From Citrobacter telavivensis (GTDB lineage: Bacteria > Pseudomonadota > Gammaproteobacteria > Enterobacterales > Enterobacteriaceae), in assembly GCA_009363175.1 (NCBI GenBank), contig CP045205.1, positions 3,162,001 to 3,226,000 of the forward strand: a DNA stretch of 64,000 nt. The letters run 5' to 3'. Numbering within the stretch: position 1 is the first letter of the stretch; each line of letters begins with the position of its first letter. The notes under the pieces are model-generated. The model was not told where the DNA came from, ran no database searches, and saw nothing but the letters and a program-made list of their open reading frames with translations. Positions 15,404 through 26,009 of the stretch are shown piece after piece. A program made the translations under genes and the position numbers.

Positions 15404-18400
15404 ATGTCAGAACTCACCACCGCCTGGCAAGACTTAATGGAAAGCATTGAAGCGGGCTGGCGTCGTAGTAGACGCAGCGATCGGGTCAGTCTTTTACCAA
15501 TGTTCAATAAGAATAACGACCTCCAGCTAAAATTTGATGTGAATGGCGTCGTCGCCGTGACGTTTGATTCCCGCCAGAATCCCTCTTTTCGCTGGGCGCC
15601 ATCGACAAAGCGTCCGGGTTTTTCTGTGCTCACCGCCACATTACCGCTACAGAAGGCATCGCAAAAAACGGTCTATTTTGATGGGCTGGCGCTGAACCTG
15701 GCGACGTCCGGGCATGTGGTCAGCCTGTTTCTGAAAAAAGACACCTTCGATATGTACTACGAACTGACGCTGCAACTGGACAGCGTCAGTCTCTCGCCGG
15801 TACTGGCGGAATCAAATTTGCATCGTTCAGCCCTGCGCAACATGACGGCGGAAGAAGCGGGGCATGAACCACATTATTTCAGCGCCAACTGCGGTGAGGG
15901 CATTGCGATCGCCGACTCGCAGGCTAAAGCCAGTCTGAAGATCGTGTGTGAAAGCGGGCAGCCCGGGCGGGATACGACGTGGACCGTCACGCTGGAACAG
16001 GCGGAGAGCATTTTGACTCCCCGGCAAGGGAGCGCGATTCAGATTAGTCACACGCCGTTTATTGTCTCGCAACTACAACAACCGACGCTGGCGGAAGAGG
16101 CCGGTAATATTATTGCGCAATGGAAAAGTGACGATCCTGACGGGGCACAGTGGCGGTTCGGTATTGAGAGCGTTTCGCTGAATTTTCCACCGCAGGCGGT
16201 GGGTGAAGCGATGGTTCGCGGGGAGCGTTTTCGTCCTGTCGGGCAGGCCAGCCCCATCGATCCACATAAACCGATTCCGTTTCGCTTTTCTCGTCGCACC
16301 GAGTTGACGGTGCGTCCTTCTCGCGTGGACCGCCGCTATACCGTACATCCTGGCGACACGCTATCCGTTCTGCGGGATGCCGAACTGACGCGGATGGTGA
16401 GCGAAATGGTGTATCCGCTGGAGTTGACCTATCAGCGCACGCCGGAATTACAGCGCACGGTGATTGTTTCCGAGATAGCCAGCGCGCTGGGTCAACCCGC
16501 GATTGCCTTGCCGGTCAGTGAGCAGAGCTTTGCTATGAGTCCGCTACTGGAAACCTATTTTCGCCATCACGCGGCAAAAGAAATGGGTGACCTGAAAACG
16601 CGTATTACCACGCTGAGAACTCACCATCTCGCCGCCCGGCAAAATTTCATCCATCGTCTCGCCCGGTTCACGCTGAAAGAGGCGAATTACCCGCTGCGCA
16701 AGCTGGATCTGACGGAAGGTCTGAGCGCCACACTGCGTGGCAAAAAGCAGGGGGCAGCCGCTGTCTGGCCCCTTCCCGAAGGGGCATCGCTGAGTGATTC
16801 CCAGCGTATCGCGCTGGATAACTATGTGGACAGCCTGCCAGACAGTCCTGCCGCTGCACGTTCGCTGCCCATTGGACTGCTGTACTCCATTGAGTTTGCC
16901 TCTGAACTGATGGCGGTGTTACACACCCCGGTCACGAAAGAGGTTCGCCTGCTGGAACTGACGCTCTCGGTACTCGGTGCAACCGGCGCGGTACAGGCGG
17001 CCTTTGACGAGGGGCGCACGCAGTTCGATGCCAGCGTTGAAAACGGTCAGCTGTCACGGCTGGTAAAAACGCGCTATGGCCGTATCGCCACCGTCTGGAA
17101 TAAGGCGCGTCACGTGGTGGTTTATACCCGCAGCACCGCACCCGGCGCACAATTTGCCGGGGAGCAGAAAGATGAGGAATTTTTAGGGCGTCCGCTGCTG
17201 CGCAAAATGGAAGAGTACATTGAGATCCTCGAACCGTATCGCCTTTTCGACGGCGAAGCGTCTGCGGCGAATAATAAGCCGGGATGCCTGCACGCCTTTC
17301 ATTTCGCCACGCAGCGCATTTATGTCAATGGTTCATGGGGACACGACGTGGATGAGGGCTACGAAATCCCGTTGTTTAACGAACTGGACAGCTCCGGTTT
17401 TTACGTTAAGCCGTGGGCAGGTCCGGTTGCGCGGGGCGGAGGGGATGAACTGACGCAACACTGGCATGACCAGCCACAGCATCTCTACTTTTTTACTACG
17501 ACAAAAGTCGGGGCCGGGGCGGATACGGACACCTGGGCGTCGCAGTTAGCCATCGATTGCGACGAGAATTACAGCTTTGGCAGAATGACTCGACCAGAGA
17601 CAGGCGAGCTTCTGAAACCTGTTCAGCTTCCCAGCCTGACGTTACAGGCGCTGACCAATCCCCGATTTTCGATGCCGCTACGCCCGGAGGGCGTCTCTGA
17701 CATTGTTCATGGCCGTGGCACAGAAGAGCTGGTCGCCAGTATTCGCACAATGCAGATTGAACGTACGCTCGCGACACGCAGGGTGGATCTGAGCACACTA
17801 CCGGATGATAAGGATAAAAACATTGCGTCGCTGATCCAGCACGCGACATACAGCGCGGAGTTAAAAAGTCTGGAAGCGACGCTTCAGACGCTGTTTCAGG
17901 ATGCCAAAAAACTCTGGGCGCTATACGAGGGTAACAACGTCAAGACGTTCAAAGAGCGTCTGCTCACACAGGTGGATGACGTCTTTAAAGAATGCAGTGA
18001 CCGTCTGGACATCAAGGTTAGCGATATAACACAAGGGAAGGGCGAAACCCTTGATCACGTCAAAAAGACCCTGGGGTTGGCGCGATCGCTATCGGTCCAG
18101 ATGATCGATGAACTCTGTGCTCAGGGGCACGCGGCAACAGACAGCCTGCTGACAACATTGTCTGCGATCCACGATCCGAACCTTGCGCTGGATAGCGTAA
18201 AGTCCTTGCTGGAGGAGCGTTATCTCAGCCTCCCCGTACAGGCCTTCCTCAGACGTTCCGCTGAGTCATTGAACGGTGCAAAAGCGGTCATCGCCGATTT
18301 ACGGCTCTTTTGTGCGAAAGCGCCCGACAACATTGCCGCCCTGTGGCCAGCGCTCAGAGAGATTATTACGCGTGCGGATACGGCGTATAAGGATCTGTTG

Positions 18401-20689
18401 GGTATAAAGGATCGGGATGCGCTGCTTCTGGCCGTCGACGCGTATTGTCGCACGATGACGACCATGCTTAGTGGCGGCATGAAGAGCGTTGATGAACTCA
18501 GTACCGCCATTGGCGCGTTAAAATTCCCTGCACAGTGGCAGGGGCCTCAGCATCTTCGCGATATGCTCACGCTGCCGCTGACCAATCTGAAACGGGCGGT
18601 TGCCGCATTTAGCGCGACCATCAGTCATGTGTCAGAACAAATCAGGAACATCGGCGAGCTGGATGCCCAGCGTGCAGAACTGCAAAAGCTGCTCCCGGCG
18701 GTACTCACTCCACTGGATGATACGCTCAGCCTGCTGGAGAAGTTCGACTGGCAGACAATGCGTAATACGACAACGACGCTGGAATCGGTACTCGCCGCCA
18801 TCGACACCTTGCAGGGCAACCTTTTCGGCAATGCCACGCAAACGTTCTTCCCGCAGTGGCAAGAGGAATGCGCGGCATACCGGGCGCTGGTTAAAAACAT
18901 TGAAGATAAAAAGCCGATTGATAAAGAATTTGCGGATTTTGTCACAGCGCTGGAGGCACTGAACCAGACTCTGGCTGTACCTGCTTTCCCCAACCGTTCG
19001 CCATTTTCAACCGCCCTGACTGACCACTGGAACCGGGAATTTATTTCCATCGATAGCGCGGTTTCGACACTCTCCACCAGCTTTGACGAGGTTAATAAAC
19101 AGGCCACCGCGTTTTTGAGCCACAACGCCGCCGTCGTAAAGGCGGAGCTTGAGCGGCGCAGACTCGACGTGAGGGCGCTGATTGAGGGGCTGTCTGACGC
19201 CGGTCAATGGTTTGAGGTCGCGAACAAACTGCAAGAACAGTTAGCCGAGACGACCCGGCAGGTACGCGAACAGTTTGTTGATCGGGCCACGCGGTTGTTT
19301 GATCAAAAAAGTCGCGAGTACGCGAAGGCGATCGACGCGACGTTAAAGCAGGCGAATACGGGCATCACCGGGGCACTTCCCCAAGCCGGTCAGGCCATAA
19401 AGCTGATGAAGCTGCTTTCAGATCCGCCACAGCTTCCGCAACTGACTATTCGTACCGACAACATTGAATATGTTTTCGACGATCTAAAAGACCAGATTGA
19501 AACATCGCCGTTTGTCGCCCGACTCCGTGAGGCCGACGCGGGGATTAAAGAACTGGGGCTGACGATCCCTTCCTGTGAACTGAACGGCAACATTGTCCCT
19601 GCGTCGCTTCGGGGCGTTGATTTCTCGCAGATCGTTCGCAATACGGCGATTGATTTTGAAAACTTTTTCAAGAAGTTCAAACTGCCGGACTTGCCCGATG
19701 ATGCCATTCGTATCAGCCATCATATCGATGCCAAAACGCGTAGCGCCAGTATCAAAGCGGTTATTGATCATCAGTTTACGAGCACAGAATCGCTGTTTGA
19801 AATCCCGCCGCTGAGCCTTGATGTCCGTAAACCAAAGCTGGTGGCCACCAGTGATGTCGATATCTCCGTCAGTGACGCGACCAGAAGCCGCACGCAGGCG
19901 CTGTTCAGCGGCGACTGGATCCTCAACTTTTCAGGCCAACCGCTGGTGACCTTTGCGGATGCCCGCATTCAGTACAGTGAAGCCAGCGGATTCACGTTCG
20001 ATCTCGACCCGAAGAATATCGAACCACACGCCGCGCTGAAATTTATCGGCGACGTATTACGGGGCGCGATGCCAGACGTTCCTCCGTATGTGGAAATCGT
20101 CAAAAACAAAGCGGGGATCCCGACGGGGGCGTCGGTGAGCCAGAAACAGGCGTTTGGTCCGCTGGAGTATGGCGGCGTCTCTCTGGGTAAATCTGTGCTG
20201 GCTTCCGGGTTCCGGCTGAATATGAACGACGGGATGATGCAGATTGAAACTTACTTTGGCATTGGTGAAAAAGCCTCCCCGGTGTCCATGCAGATAGGCG
20301 TCTATGGCGGTGGCGGCTGGCTAACGACCCGGGCCGCCGCGGTGAATAAGGACGGCAAACTCACAGCGGAGTATGAGGCATCGATTGGCGTGGCATTGGT
20401 CTCGACGAAAACCTTCAATCTTGCGGGTGTCGCCGAGGGTCATTATGCCATTCGACTGTTTGTCGAAGCCGGTTTCTCCTCCGACGCATCGCATAACTTT
20501 TTTGCCGCCGGCGTGCAAATGACCGGTAGCGCGAAGGTACTGGGCTATCTGACCGCTTATCTGAATTTACTGGTGCAGGTCGAGCACCGAAACGGACAGA
20601 TGAAAGGGCGCGGACATCTGGATATTTATATCGAAGTTTGCTGGTGCTACACGGCGCATATTTCCCGCACAGTGGAACAGGATTTGTGA
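15404..20689 (+). CDS. Giant uncharacterised protein, 1761 residues (first of pair)
   Basis: I do not recognise this protein. It is a single uninterrupted frame with GGAGG five bases before the ATG. There is no signal peptide and no obvious membrane helix in the N-terminal part. Three zones are visible. Residues 1 to about 800 are mixed, with a short LysM-like start (YTVHPGDTL, about 311-319). Residues about 805-1345 are strongly helical, with heptad-like stretches rich in Leu, Ala, Glu and Lys. From about 1350 the sequence is beta-like, turning glycine-rich near 1630-1700 (IGVYGGGGWLTTRAAAV) and ending with VCWCYTAHIS. The next gene begins seven bases after the stop. Size, paired layout and the nearby lipase-like gene could fit a toxin or injection-type complex, but no known toxin motif was found. 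Confidence 0.8.
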   Translation: MSELTTAWQDLMESIEAGWRRSRRSDRVSLLPMFNKNNDLQLKFDVNGVVAVTFDSRQNPSFRWAPSTKRPGFSVLTATLPLQKASQKTVYFDGLALNLATSGHVVSLFLKKDTFDMYYELTLQLDSVSLSPVLAESNLHRSALRNMTAEEAGHEPHYFSANCGEGIAIADSQAKASLKIVCESGQPGRDTTWTVTLEQAESILTPRQGSAIQISHTPFIVSQLQQPTLAEEAGNIIAQWKSDDPDGAQWRFGIESVSLNFPPQAVGEAMVRGERFRPVGQASPIDPHKPIPFRFSRRTELTVRPSRVDRRYTVHPGDTLSVLRDAELTRMVSEMVYPLELTYQRTPELQRTVIVSEIASALGQPAIALPVSEQSFAMSPLLETYFRHHAAKEMGDLKTRITTLRTHHLAARQNFIHRLARFTLKEANYPLRKLDLTEGLSATLRGKKQGAAAVWPLPEGASLSDSQRIALDNYVDSLPDSPAAARSLPIGLLYSIEFASELMAVLHTPVTKEVRLLELTLSVLGATGAVQAAFDEGRTQFDASVENGQLSRLVKTRYGRIATVWNKARHVVVYTRSTAPGAQFAGEQKDEEFLGRPLLRKMEEYIEILEPYRLFDGEASAANNKPGCLHAFHFATQRIYVNGSWGHDVDEGYEIPLFNELDSSGFYVKPWAGPVARGGGDELTQHWHDQPQHLYFFTTTKVGAGADTDTWASQLAIDCDENYSFGRMTRPETGELLKPVQLPSLTLQALTNPRFSMPLRPEGVSDIVHGRGTEELVASIRTMQIERTLATRRVDLSTLPDDKDKNIASLIQHATYSAELKSLEATLQTLFQDAKKLWALYEGNNVKTFKERLLTQVDDVFKECSDRLDIKVSDITQGKGETLDHVKKTLGLARSLSVQMIDELCAQGHAATDSLLTTLSAIHDPNLALDSVKSLLEERYLSLPVQAFLRRSAESLNGAKAVIADLRLFCAKAPDNIAALWPALREIITRADTAYKDLLGIKDRDALLLAVDAYCRTMTTMLSGGMKSVDELSTAIGALKFPAQWQGPQHLRDMLTLPLTNLKRAVAAFSATISHVSEQIRNIGELDAQRAELQKLLPAVLTPLDDTLSLLEKFDWQTMRNTTTTLESVLAAIDTLQGNLFGNATQTFFPQWQEECAAYRALVKNIEDKKPIDKEFADFVTALEALNQTLAVPAFPNRSPFSTALTDHWNREFISIDSAVSTLSTSFDEVNKQATAFLSHNAAVVKAELERRRLDVRALIEGLSDAGQWFEVANKLQEQLAETTRQVREQFVDRATRLFDQKSREYAKAIDATLKQANTGITGALPQAGQAIKLMKLLSDPPQLPQLTIRTDNIEYVFDDLKDQIETSPFVARLREADAGIKELGLTIPSCELNGNIVPASLRGVDFSQIVRNTAIDFENFFKKFKLPDLPDDAIRISHHIDAKTRSASIKAVIDHQFTSTESLFEIPPLSLDVRKPKLVATSDVDISVSDATRSRTQALFSGDWILNFSGQPLVTFADARIQYSEASGFTFDLDPKNIEPHAALKFIGDVLRGAMPDVPPYVEIVKNKAGIPTGASVSQKQAFGPLEYGGVSLGKSVLASGFRLNMNDGMMQIETYFGIGEKASPVSMQIGVYGGGGWLTTRAAAVNKDGKLTAEYEASIGVALVSTKTFNLAGVAEGHYAIRLFVEAGFSSDASHNFFAAGVQMTGSAKVLGYLTAYLNLLVQVEHRNGQMKGRGHLDIYIEVCWCYTAHISRTVEQDL

Positions 20690-20696
20690 GGTGTCT

Positions 20697-23600
20697 ATGT
20701 CATTAACAACGTTTAGCTGGATGATGCATGGCAATGATGAAGGGCTGGTGGATGGGGATACGAAACGGCGAATCTCAGTTAACTGGGTGATGCCGACGGG
20801 AGAACTTCCCGTTGGTGTCCCGTCCATAGACGGACAGACGGTGATTGACACCGTCGGTTCGCTGCTCTGGCCCTGGCAAATGCGCATTACCGGCTGGGCG
20901 ATAGTTACCGATAAACAATTTCACCTCGCCACGCCGGTCCCGACCAATGTGCTGACCGATCCGCAGAATCTGCAGGAAAAAATGGCGGACGAAATCGGGC
21001 AAAAGTGCAGCCGTTGCAAACTGCCGTTTTCCACCGCTATGGCGCAGGCCCAGGCCAGCCCTGGTGAAATCAGTCTGCCTCACCTGTTTGCCCCCCTGAC
21101 GCTGTTACCTGCTGGCGTGAGTCTGGATATGCTGGGCATGACCCGCAGCTTTACCCTTGACGATGCAACACTCCCTGTTGCCTGTGCTCCGGAATTCACG
21201 ATGACTCATAAGGGGCAGAACATCGTCTTTAGCCCTGTGAGTGCCGACACAAAGGGCGAGATAGTGACGATCGGCTACGAGGCAAAGGCGGAGAAAGAAG
21301 ATAAGCCTTACTCGGGTTTGCCCGCCTTTGCTGTCGTGATGAAAAAGATCAAACCCGCCGACAGCGTGACGCTAACGCCGACACTGAAGAGCGCCGAACG
21401 AGCGGAAATGGGGATGCGCGCCTGGCTGGCCGATGCCGTTCTGGCACCGTTGCCCATGTTGGCTCACGTACTCAATGCCGAAGCGGCCAATGCCAAAACA
21501 GGCAATGGCGAATGGCAACCAGGCATTGAACAACATCAACTGCTGAACCGCGCATTAGGTCCTGGGTATCTGTGTACTGAAATACGCGATAAGTCGATTC
21601 GGCATTTCTGGTTCTGGGATCGCCTTCAGGGCAGCAACCCGGTGGCGATTTCGATCGAGACCTGGGACGCTAACACCCTGGTCTGGGAAACACTCAGGCA
21701 GGCGATTAATAACCCCGGGACGGGTGAACATCGGTTATTGCAACCCCTTGTCAACGATAGCAGTAAGACCATTACGGGCTTTGCGCTAAACGTGGGGATG
21801 ATGCTCAGTACCGCCGATGGCCGACGGATAATGATGACCTCATGGCTGGCGGCAGTGGCGGTGAATTTTCATCAGCCAGATGCTAACAACCCAACACTCA
21901 ACTTTATCGAGTGGTATCAACTGATATCGTTGCATTACTCAGACCCCGGCATGGCCGAACTACAGGCGCGCTGGTGGTTTTTCCATCTGTCTATAAAAGC
22001 GCCAGCGGCAACACAAGCACTGCACGCCGGCATCGAGTCCTGGATTGCCGGAGATGTTTCAACTCAGGCCACCGTTCTGAGTGACAGCTATCAGGAAATG
22101 CTGGCGTTGCTGGTGGAGTGCCCAACGCCGGACACGCAGAATGCCAGTATCAGTGAAGTACTTCAGACGCTACAGCAGCAAATGCAGTTACCCGGCGCGC
22201 AAAAGGTTATCAGTCTGGGCGAGGAGCGCGATCTGGCGGTTGAAATCTGCCCGCCGGACGGGGCCTATGACGATCGGGACATTCGCGGTTATGCCGTCGC
22301 CATGGCCATGGGGAAGGAAAGTATCGTCCCCAAATTAGGCTGCGCGTGGCTGACGGACACGGCGCTGAAAGTGCAGGGGGCGTGGCTGCCGGACACAGAG
22401 CGGAAAGGGCCCACACAGCGCTTTCACGACACCGTGGGGGCGACCGTGCAGAACGGTCGCAAAGTGGTGGCGTTTGCCTATTCGGGCGCGCCGTTGAGCG
22501 GTGCGGTGAGCCTCAAAGACGGCGTCGACTGTCTCGATTTCGGCTGGCCCAAAGACCCACAGGAAAACTCGGATATCTATACCTCTCCCTGGCGACTCCC
22601 TCCGCTAGCCTATGGGTTCCGCTATTGGGTAACCGGAACGGCAATCGGCAATGGCGGGCAGATTCTGCAGGAGAACTTTCGCAGCGGTGACAATCCCTGT
22701 GCGCTCAAAGCGGCCAGCCAACTGAATTTCTTACCCGGTGAGGGCTATCTTTATTTGTGCCGGGTAGCACCAGGTGCCGTCACCGTGCAGTCCACAGAGA
22801 AGGCCGTCGATCCCTGGCTGATGGAAGGGGAATCCCGCGCCTGGGATCAGCAAGGCTTAGCGGCGGATCGGGCGCAGGCCGGTGAACACCCGAAAGTGGC
22901 AGACGGCAGGCGCCCCCGTGTTGTTGTCATTTGCGACGGAAAAAACAACTGGAACAGCAGCGCGCTCACGGCGGCCACGCTGACGTTGACCCCGCCCGAT
23001 GCCACGGAACAGGTACTGACAAAGTGGATGGAAGCCGACATCTGCCTGGAATTGCTCAAACCCGACCTCGGGAAGAGTGCAACGCTCAGAGCCCAGCGTG
23101 CCACACTACTCAAGAAACTGCGTAAAACAGGCAAAAACCTGCCTGAGGATGTGGTCGATCTTCCTCGCCATCCCGCCGTTAAGTCTATCGGGGTGAGAGT
23201 GAAATTTGATGATGGTCCGCAAGTCGATTACCTCGTCACGCCAACATACCTCACAGAACGAGGTTTTTTAACGCCAGCCACACTGCGCGTTGAGGCCGGA
23301 AGCGCATCACGCGTCCTGCCGCCAAAGGGTACGGATACTGGCACGATAACGCTCATCCTGAAACCGGGAACGATTGCCACCGTGACCCTCTGGTCTCTGG
23401 TGCCAACGACATTCTTTATCCCAGGGCCAGATATCCGGATGGCAGACTTTGCCACTGATAATAACGACAAGACACACCCGACCTGGAGCGAGGCGTCACA
23501 CCGGGGGTTTTCACCCGTTGTGCACCTGTTTGAGTGTTTACCTGACACAATAACGCTGTTCGACGGTGCGGGCAGGGCGCTAAAAGAGATTCAGCAGGCG

Positions 23601-25964
23601 CTCCGTTTTGTGCCGCAAGAGTCAGATACCGTCGCCTATCTGGCAACGGAGAAGGGGTTCGACGCGAACGGGCTGAAGGGGTTTCTGATTCAGCGACACG
23701 AATGGCACTGGACGGGCTACCCGCTGGCGCTGCCCAAGCGGTTGGGTGACAACACTCAACTGGAGCAGTGGTCCGAAGCGTTTGCTGGCACCTCGTCTTT
23801 ACGCGAAACGCAGAACCATATTCTGCAAACCAGCCGTGCGGCAACACCCGCAGACTGGCGCTTTGGCTCACTTGCCGAACCGGCGCTCCTCTGTCGACTG
23901 CGAATGCCCGGCTATCACGGTGCGCGTTTTTTCGCCTGCGTCATGCGCCCGATCCTGCGTTATCGCCGTTGGCTGAAAACCAGTGCGGTTCAGGATCTTG
24001 AGAACACGATTGTCGCTAAAGGCACCGTCGTGCCCGCACGTATCAACTGGCACGATCCCTCACTGCGGCTGGCCCCGCCGACGGTCCATACCACGATCCC
24101 GCTGGTCCGCACGGTCATGGCGCTCGAGAAGGAAAAGCCAGCGGAGATCCGTACCAGTGCAAACGGGGCGCTGATTTGCCTGAACGACGCGCTCTGTCGA
24201 ACGGCGGCGCTGACGCAGTACAGCGGCGTCGGGGAAACCTTCGACGTTGACCTCGAAGCCACGCGCTATGCCACGGTGAATGAAATTGGCCCCAATCCCA
24301 TCTTCCACGCAGGGCCAGGGCAGCGCGTGGATGATGCGAAGAAGGTCACGCTTTTTCTGCCTGGGAGTAGCTGGTTCACCCAATTGGGCGAGCCGGTCGT
24401 GCCTGAGCGCGAGATGAACTGGGGAATCGAGGTCGAGCGTCCCTTTGGCCTGACTTACGATACCGACAGCAATGCCAAAGTGGTGCAGACGGCCATCATC
24501 GTCCGCCCGACGGGACACGATGTTTTTGCCTACTGGATAATGGCGAAGATCCGTATCCGTCGGATGCTTGACCCACACGAGAAGTGGACGTTGAGCGATC
24601 AATTTCCCCTCAGCGAGGATAAGCAGAGTTGGTTACTCGGGCGCCGGGAAGAAGGCGACGATCGCGTTCCGTTTGATTTCGTCATCGAGATCCCGCCGGG
24701 AACTGATTTTCTCCTCTCCCTGCATTTTGCAGAGGGAAAACGTATCGAGAAAAATGGCGACGCGAACGCGTCACGCCGTCTGTTGTGCAGTTGGCACAAA
24801 GGCCAGTGGGACGGGACGGCGGCAATGCTCTGGGGAGTGCAGGTGCTTGATCAGGTCATGGCCTTTGGGAGCGATCAATGGGCCACCGTCAAACGTTATT
24901 CGCCGTGGGAAACGACAGAGGCGACGACTGGATTGCCAATAAAGTCGGTGTTGCCCATTGCGCTGAAAAACGCGGAAGGTTGCAAGGCCCGCCGCCTGTT
25001 GCTCAGCGACTATGGTGAATCGCACTGGTTGACCTTTATTGGCATGCCGTACCGGCATCTGGCCATTGCCCGGGAGTCTTTGCGGATGGCGATTGAGGAT
25101 AAGTACGATCTCGCGCAGTCAAACAAAGAACACGCCATCACGCTGACCCGCAGTAGCGTGGTACAAGCCAGTGAAAATATCTCCCGCGATTTACTGATTG
25201 AACCTCTGGAACCGATTAAGAAAACGGCTCCTGGGGAAGAACCGCCCCGTGTCAGACCGGGGGGCGGTACCTTTCACCTGTTGTTGGTGTTTGAACCCGT
25301 CAATGACGTGGCAACACCGCTAGCCAATCAGCAACTGGGGAGGCTGACAGGCGTTTATTATCCGCAGCGCGATGACATAACGGCTACGACGCGCTATCCG
25401 CAATTGCGCTTTCATTCTTACATGGCGGATTCGCCAATAAAGAATAAATTACCTGATGGCTCAATCGGTTATATCTATAAATTTCACTATACCGACTGCC
25501 TGCCAGCGGACTGGACAACGCTGCAAGCGCAGTTGTTTCCCGTCAGGAACGCGGACGGCTCAGGAGAAGAAGCGAAGGTTCGCTGGCTGCCTGAAATCAT
25601 TGGCCCCATTACCACCGCGCCGCTACCTGTGCATGATGGGCACTGGCCGAAGCCCAACGTAACGCTTAAGCGAAAAGAGGGGAAAGAGAGGTCCATTGAT
25701 CTGAATGTTGATGAAGACCGGGGATGGCGCTGTCAGGTAACAAAGGAAAAAGGAACCGATGTGTTCAATGCGCTTAGTTGGGCCGATGACCTGCCGGGAG
25801 GGCTCTGTACCGTGCTGGAGGGCGATCGGCTGGCGCTGGTTGGCAGTGGAGGGCGACTTATCGCAACGTTCACAGACTGGTCGCAGAAGAAAGGGGATGT
25901 ACAGACGTATGATGACAAAGGCCAGCCCCGAAGTGAGCGCTGGGGCTGGAACTGGAACGCGTAA
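20697..25964 (+). CDS. Giant uncharacterised protein, about 1755 residues (second of pair)
   Basis: I do not recognise this protein. The likely start is the ATG at 20697, seven bases after the previous stop with GAGG just upstream; a GTG at 20691 is possible. There is no signal peptide. The composition is rich in Trp, Pro and Gly and looks largely beta, unlike the helical core of its partner. A lone CxxC (CSRCKLPF) occurs near residue 105. A proline-rich, positively charged stretch (EEPPRVRPGGG) precedes the last 240 residues, and the protein ends RWGWNWNA. It is almost the same length as its partner but not an obvious duplicate. The close spacing implies one transcript and probably one complex. 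Function is not assignable by eye. Confidence 0.8.
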   Translation: MSLTTFSWMMHGNDEGLVDGDTKRRISVNWVMPTGELPVGVPSIDGQTVIDTVGSLLWPWQMRITGWAIVTDKQFHLATPVPTNVLTDPQNLQEKMADEIGQKCSRCKLPFSTAMAQAQASPGEISLPHLFAPLTLLPAGVSLDMLGMTRSFTLDDATLPVACAPEFTMTHKGQNIVFSPVSADTKGEIVTIGYEAKAEKEDKPYSGLPAFAVVMKKIKPADSVTLTPTLKSAERAEMGMRAWLADAVLAPLPMLAHVLNAEAANAKTGNGEWQPGIEQHQLLNRALGPGYLCTEIRDKSIRHFWFWDRLQGSNPVAISIETWDANTLVWETLRQAINNPGTGEHRLLQPLVNDSSKTITGFALNVGMMLSTADGRRIMMTSWLAAVAVNFHQPDANNPTLNFIEWYQLISLHYSDPGMAELQARWWFFHLSIKAPAATQALHAGIESWIAGDVSTQATVLSDSYQEMLALLVECPTPDTQNASISEVLQTLQQQMQLPGAQKVISLGEERDLAVEICPPDGAYDDRDIRGYAVAMAMGKESIVPKLGCAWLTDTALKVQGAWLPDTERKGPTQRFHDTVGATVQNGRKVVAFAYSGAPLSGAVSLKDGVDCLDFGWPKDPQENSDIYTSPWRLPPLAYGFRYWVTGTAIGNGGQILQENFRSGDNPCALKAASQLNFLPGEGYLYLCRVAPGAVTVQSTEKAVDPWLMEGESRAWDQQGLAADRAQAGEHPKVADGRRPRVVVICDGKNNWNSSALTAATLTLTPPDATEQVLTKWMEADICLELLKPDLGKSATLRAQRATLLKKLRKTGKNLPEDVVDLPRHPAVKSIGVRVKFDDGPQVDYLVTPTYLTERGFLTPATLRVEAGSASRVLPPKGTDTGTITLILKPGTIATVTLWSLVPTTFFIPGPDIRMADFATDNNDKTHPTWSEASHRGFSPVVHLFECLPDTITLFDGAGRALKEIQQALRFVPQESDTVAYLATEKGFDANGLKGFLIQRHEWHWTGYPLALPKRLGDNTQLEQWSEAFAGTSSLRETQNHILQTSRAATPADWRFGSLAEPALLCRLRMPGYHGARFFACVMRPILRYRRWLKTSAVQDLENTIVAKGTVVPARINWHDPSLRLAPPTVHTTIPLVRTVMALEKEKPAEIRTSANGALICLNDALCRTAALTQYSGVGETFDVDLEATRYATVNEIGPNPIFHAGPGQRVDDAKKVTLFLPGSSWFTQLGEPVVPEREMNWGIEVERPFGLTYDTDSNAKVVQTAIIVRPTGHDVFAYWIMAKIRIRRMLDPHEKWTLSDQFPLSEDKQSWLLGRREEGDDRVPFDFVIEIPPGTDFLLSLHFAEGKRIEKNGDANASRRLLCSWHKGQWDGTAAMLWGVQVLDQVMAFGSDQWATVKRYSPWETTEATTGLPIKSVLPIALKNAEGCKARRLLLSDYGESHWLTFIGMPYRHLAIARESLRMAIEDKYDLAQSNKEHAITLTRSSVVQASENISRDLLIEPLEPIKKTAPGEEPPRVRPGGGTFHLLLVFEPVNDVATPLANQQLGRLTGVYYPQRDDITATTRYPQLRFHSYMADSPIKNKLPDGSIGYIYKFHYTDCLPADWTTLQAQLFPVRNADGSGEEAKVRWLPEIIGPITTAPLPVHDGHWPKPNVTLKRKEGKERSIDLNVDEDRGWRCQVTKEKGTDVFNALSWADDLPGGLCTVLEGDRLALVGSGGRLIATFTDWSQKKGDVQTYDDKGQPRSERWGWNWNA

Positions 25965-25970
25965 ATGACG

Positions 25971-26002
25971 ACGTAAAGAGAGAACGGCGTCTCTCTTTAC
26001 GT
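25971..26002. terminator. Bidirectional hairpin terminator between the giant-gene operon and digH
   Basis: ACGTAAAGAGAG (25971-25982) and CTCTCTTTACGT (25991-26002) form a perfect 12-bp stem with an eight-base loop. It lies between convergent stops, so it can end transcripts from both sides. Confidence 0.7.
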
Positions 26003-26009
26003 TACAGTG

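Noticed and set aside
13748..25964. Type VI secretion effector cluster
   Set aside because: DUF2235 suggests Tle1-like enzymes, but there is no VgrG, PAAR, Hcp or adaptor, and the giants resemble no T6SS part.
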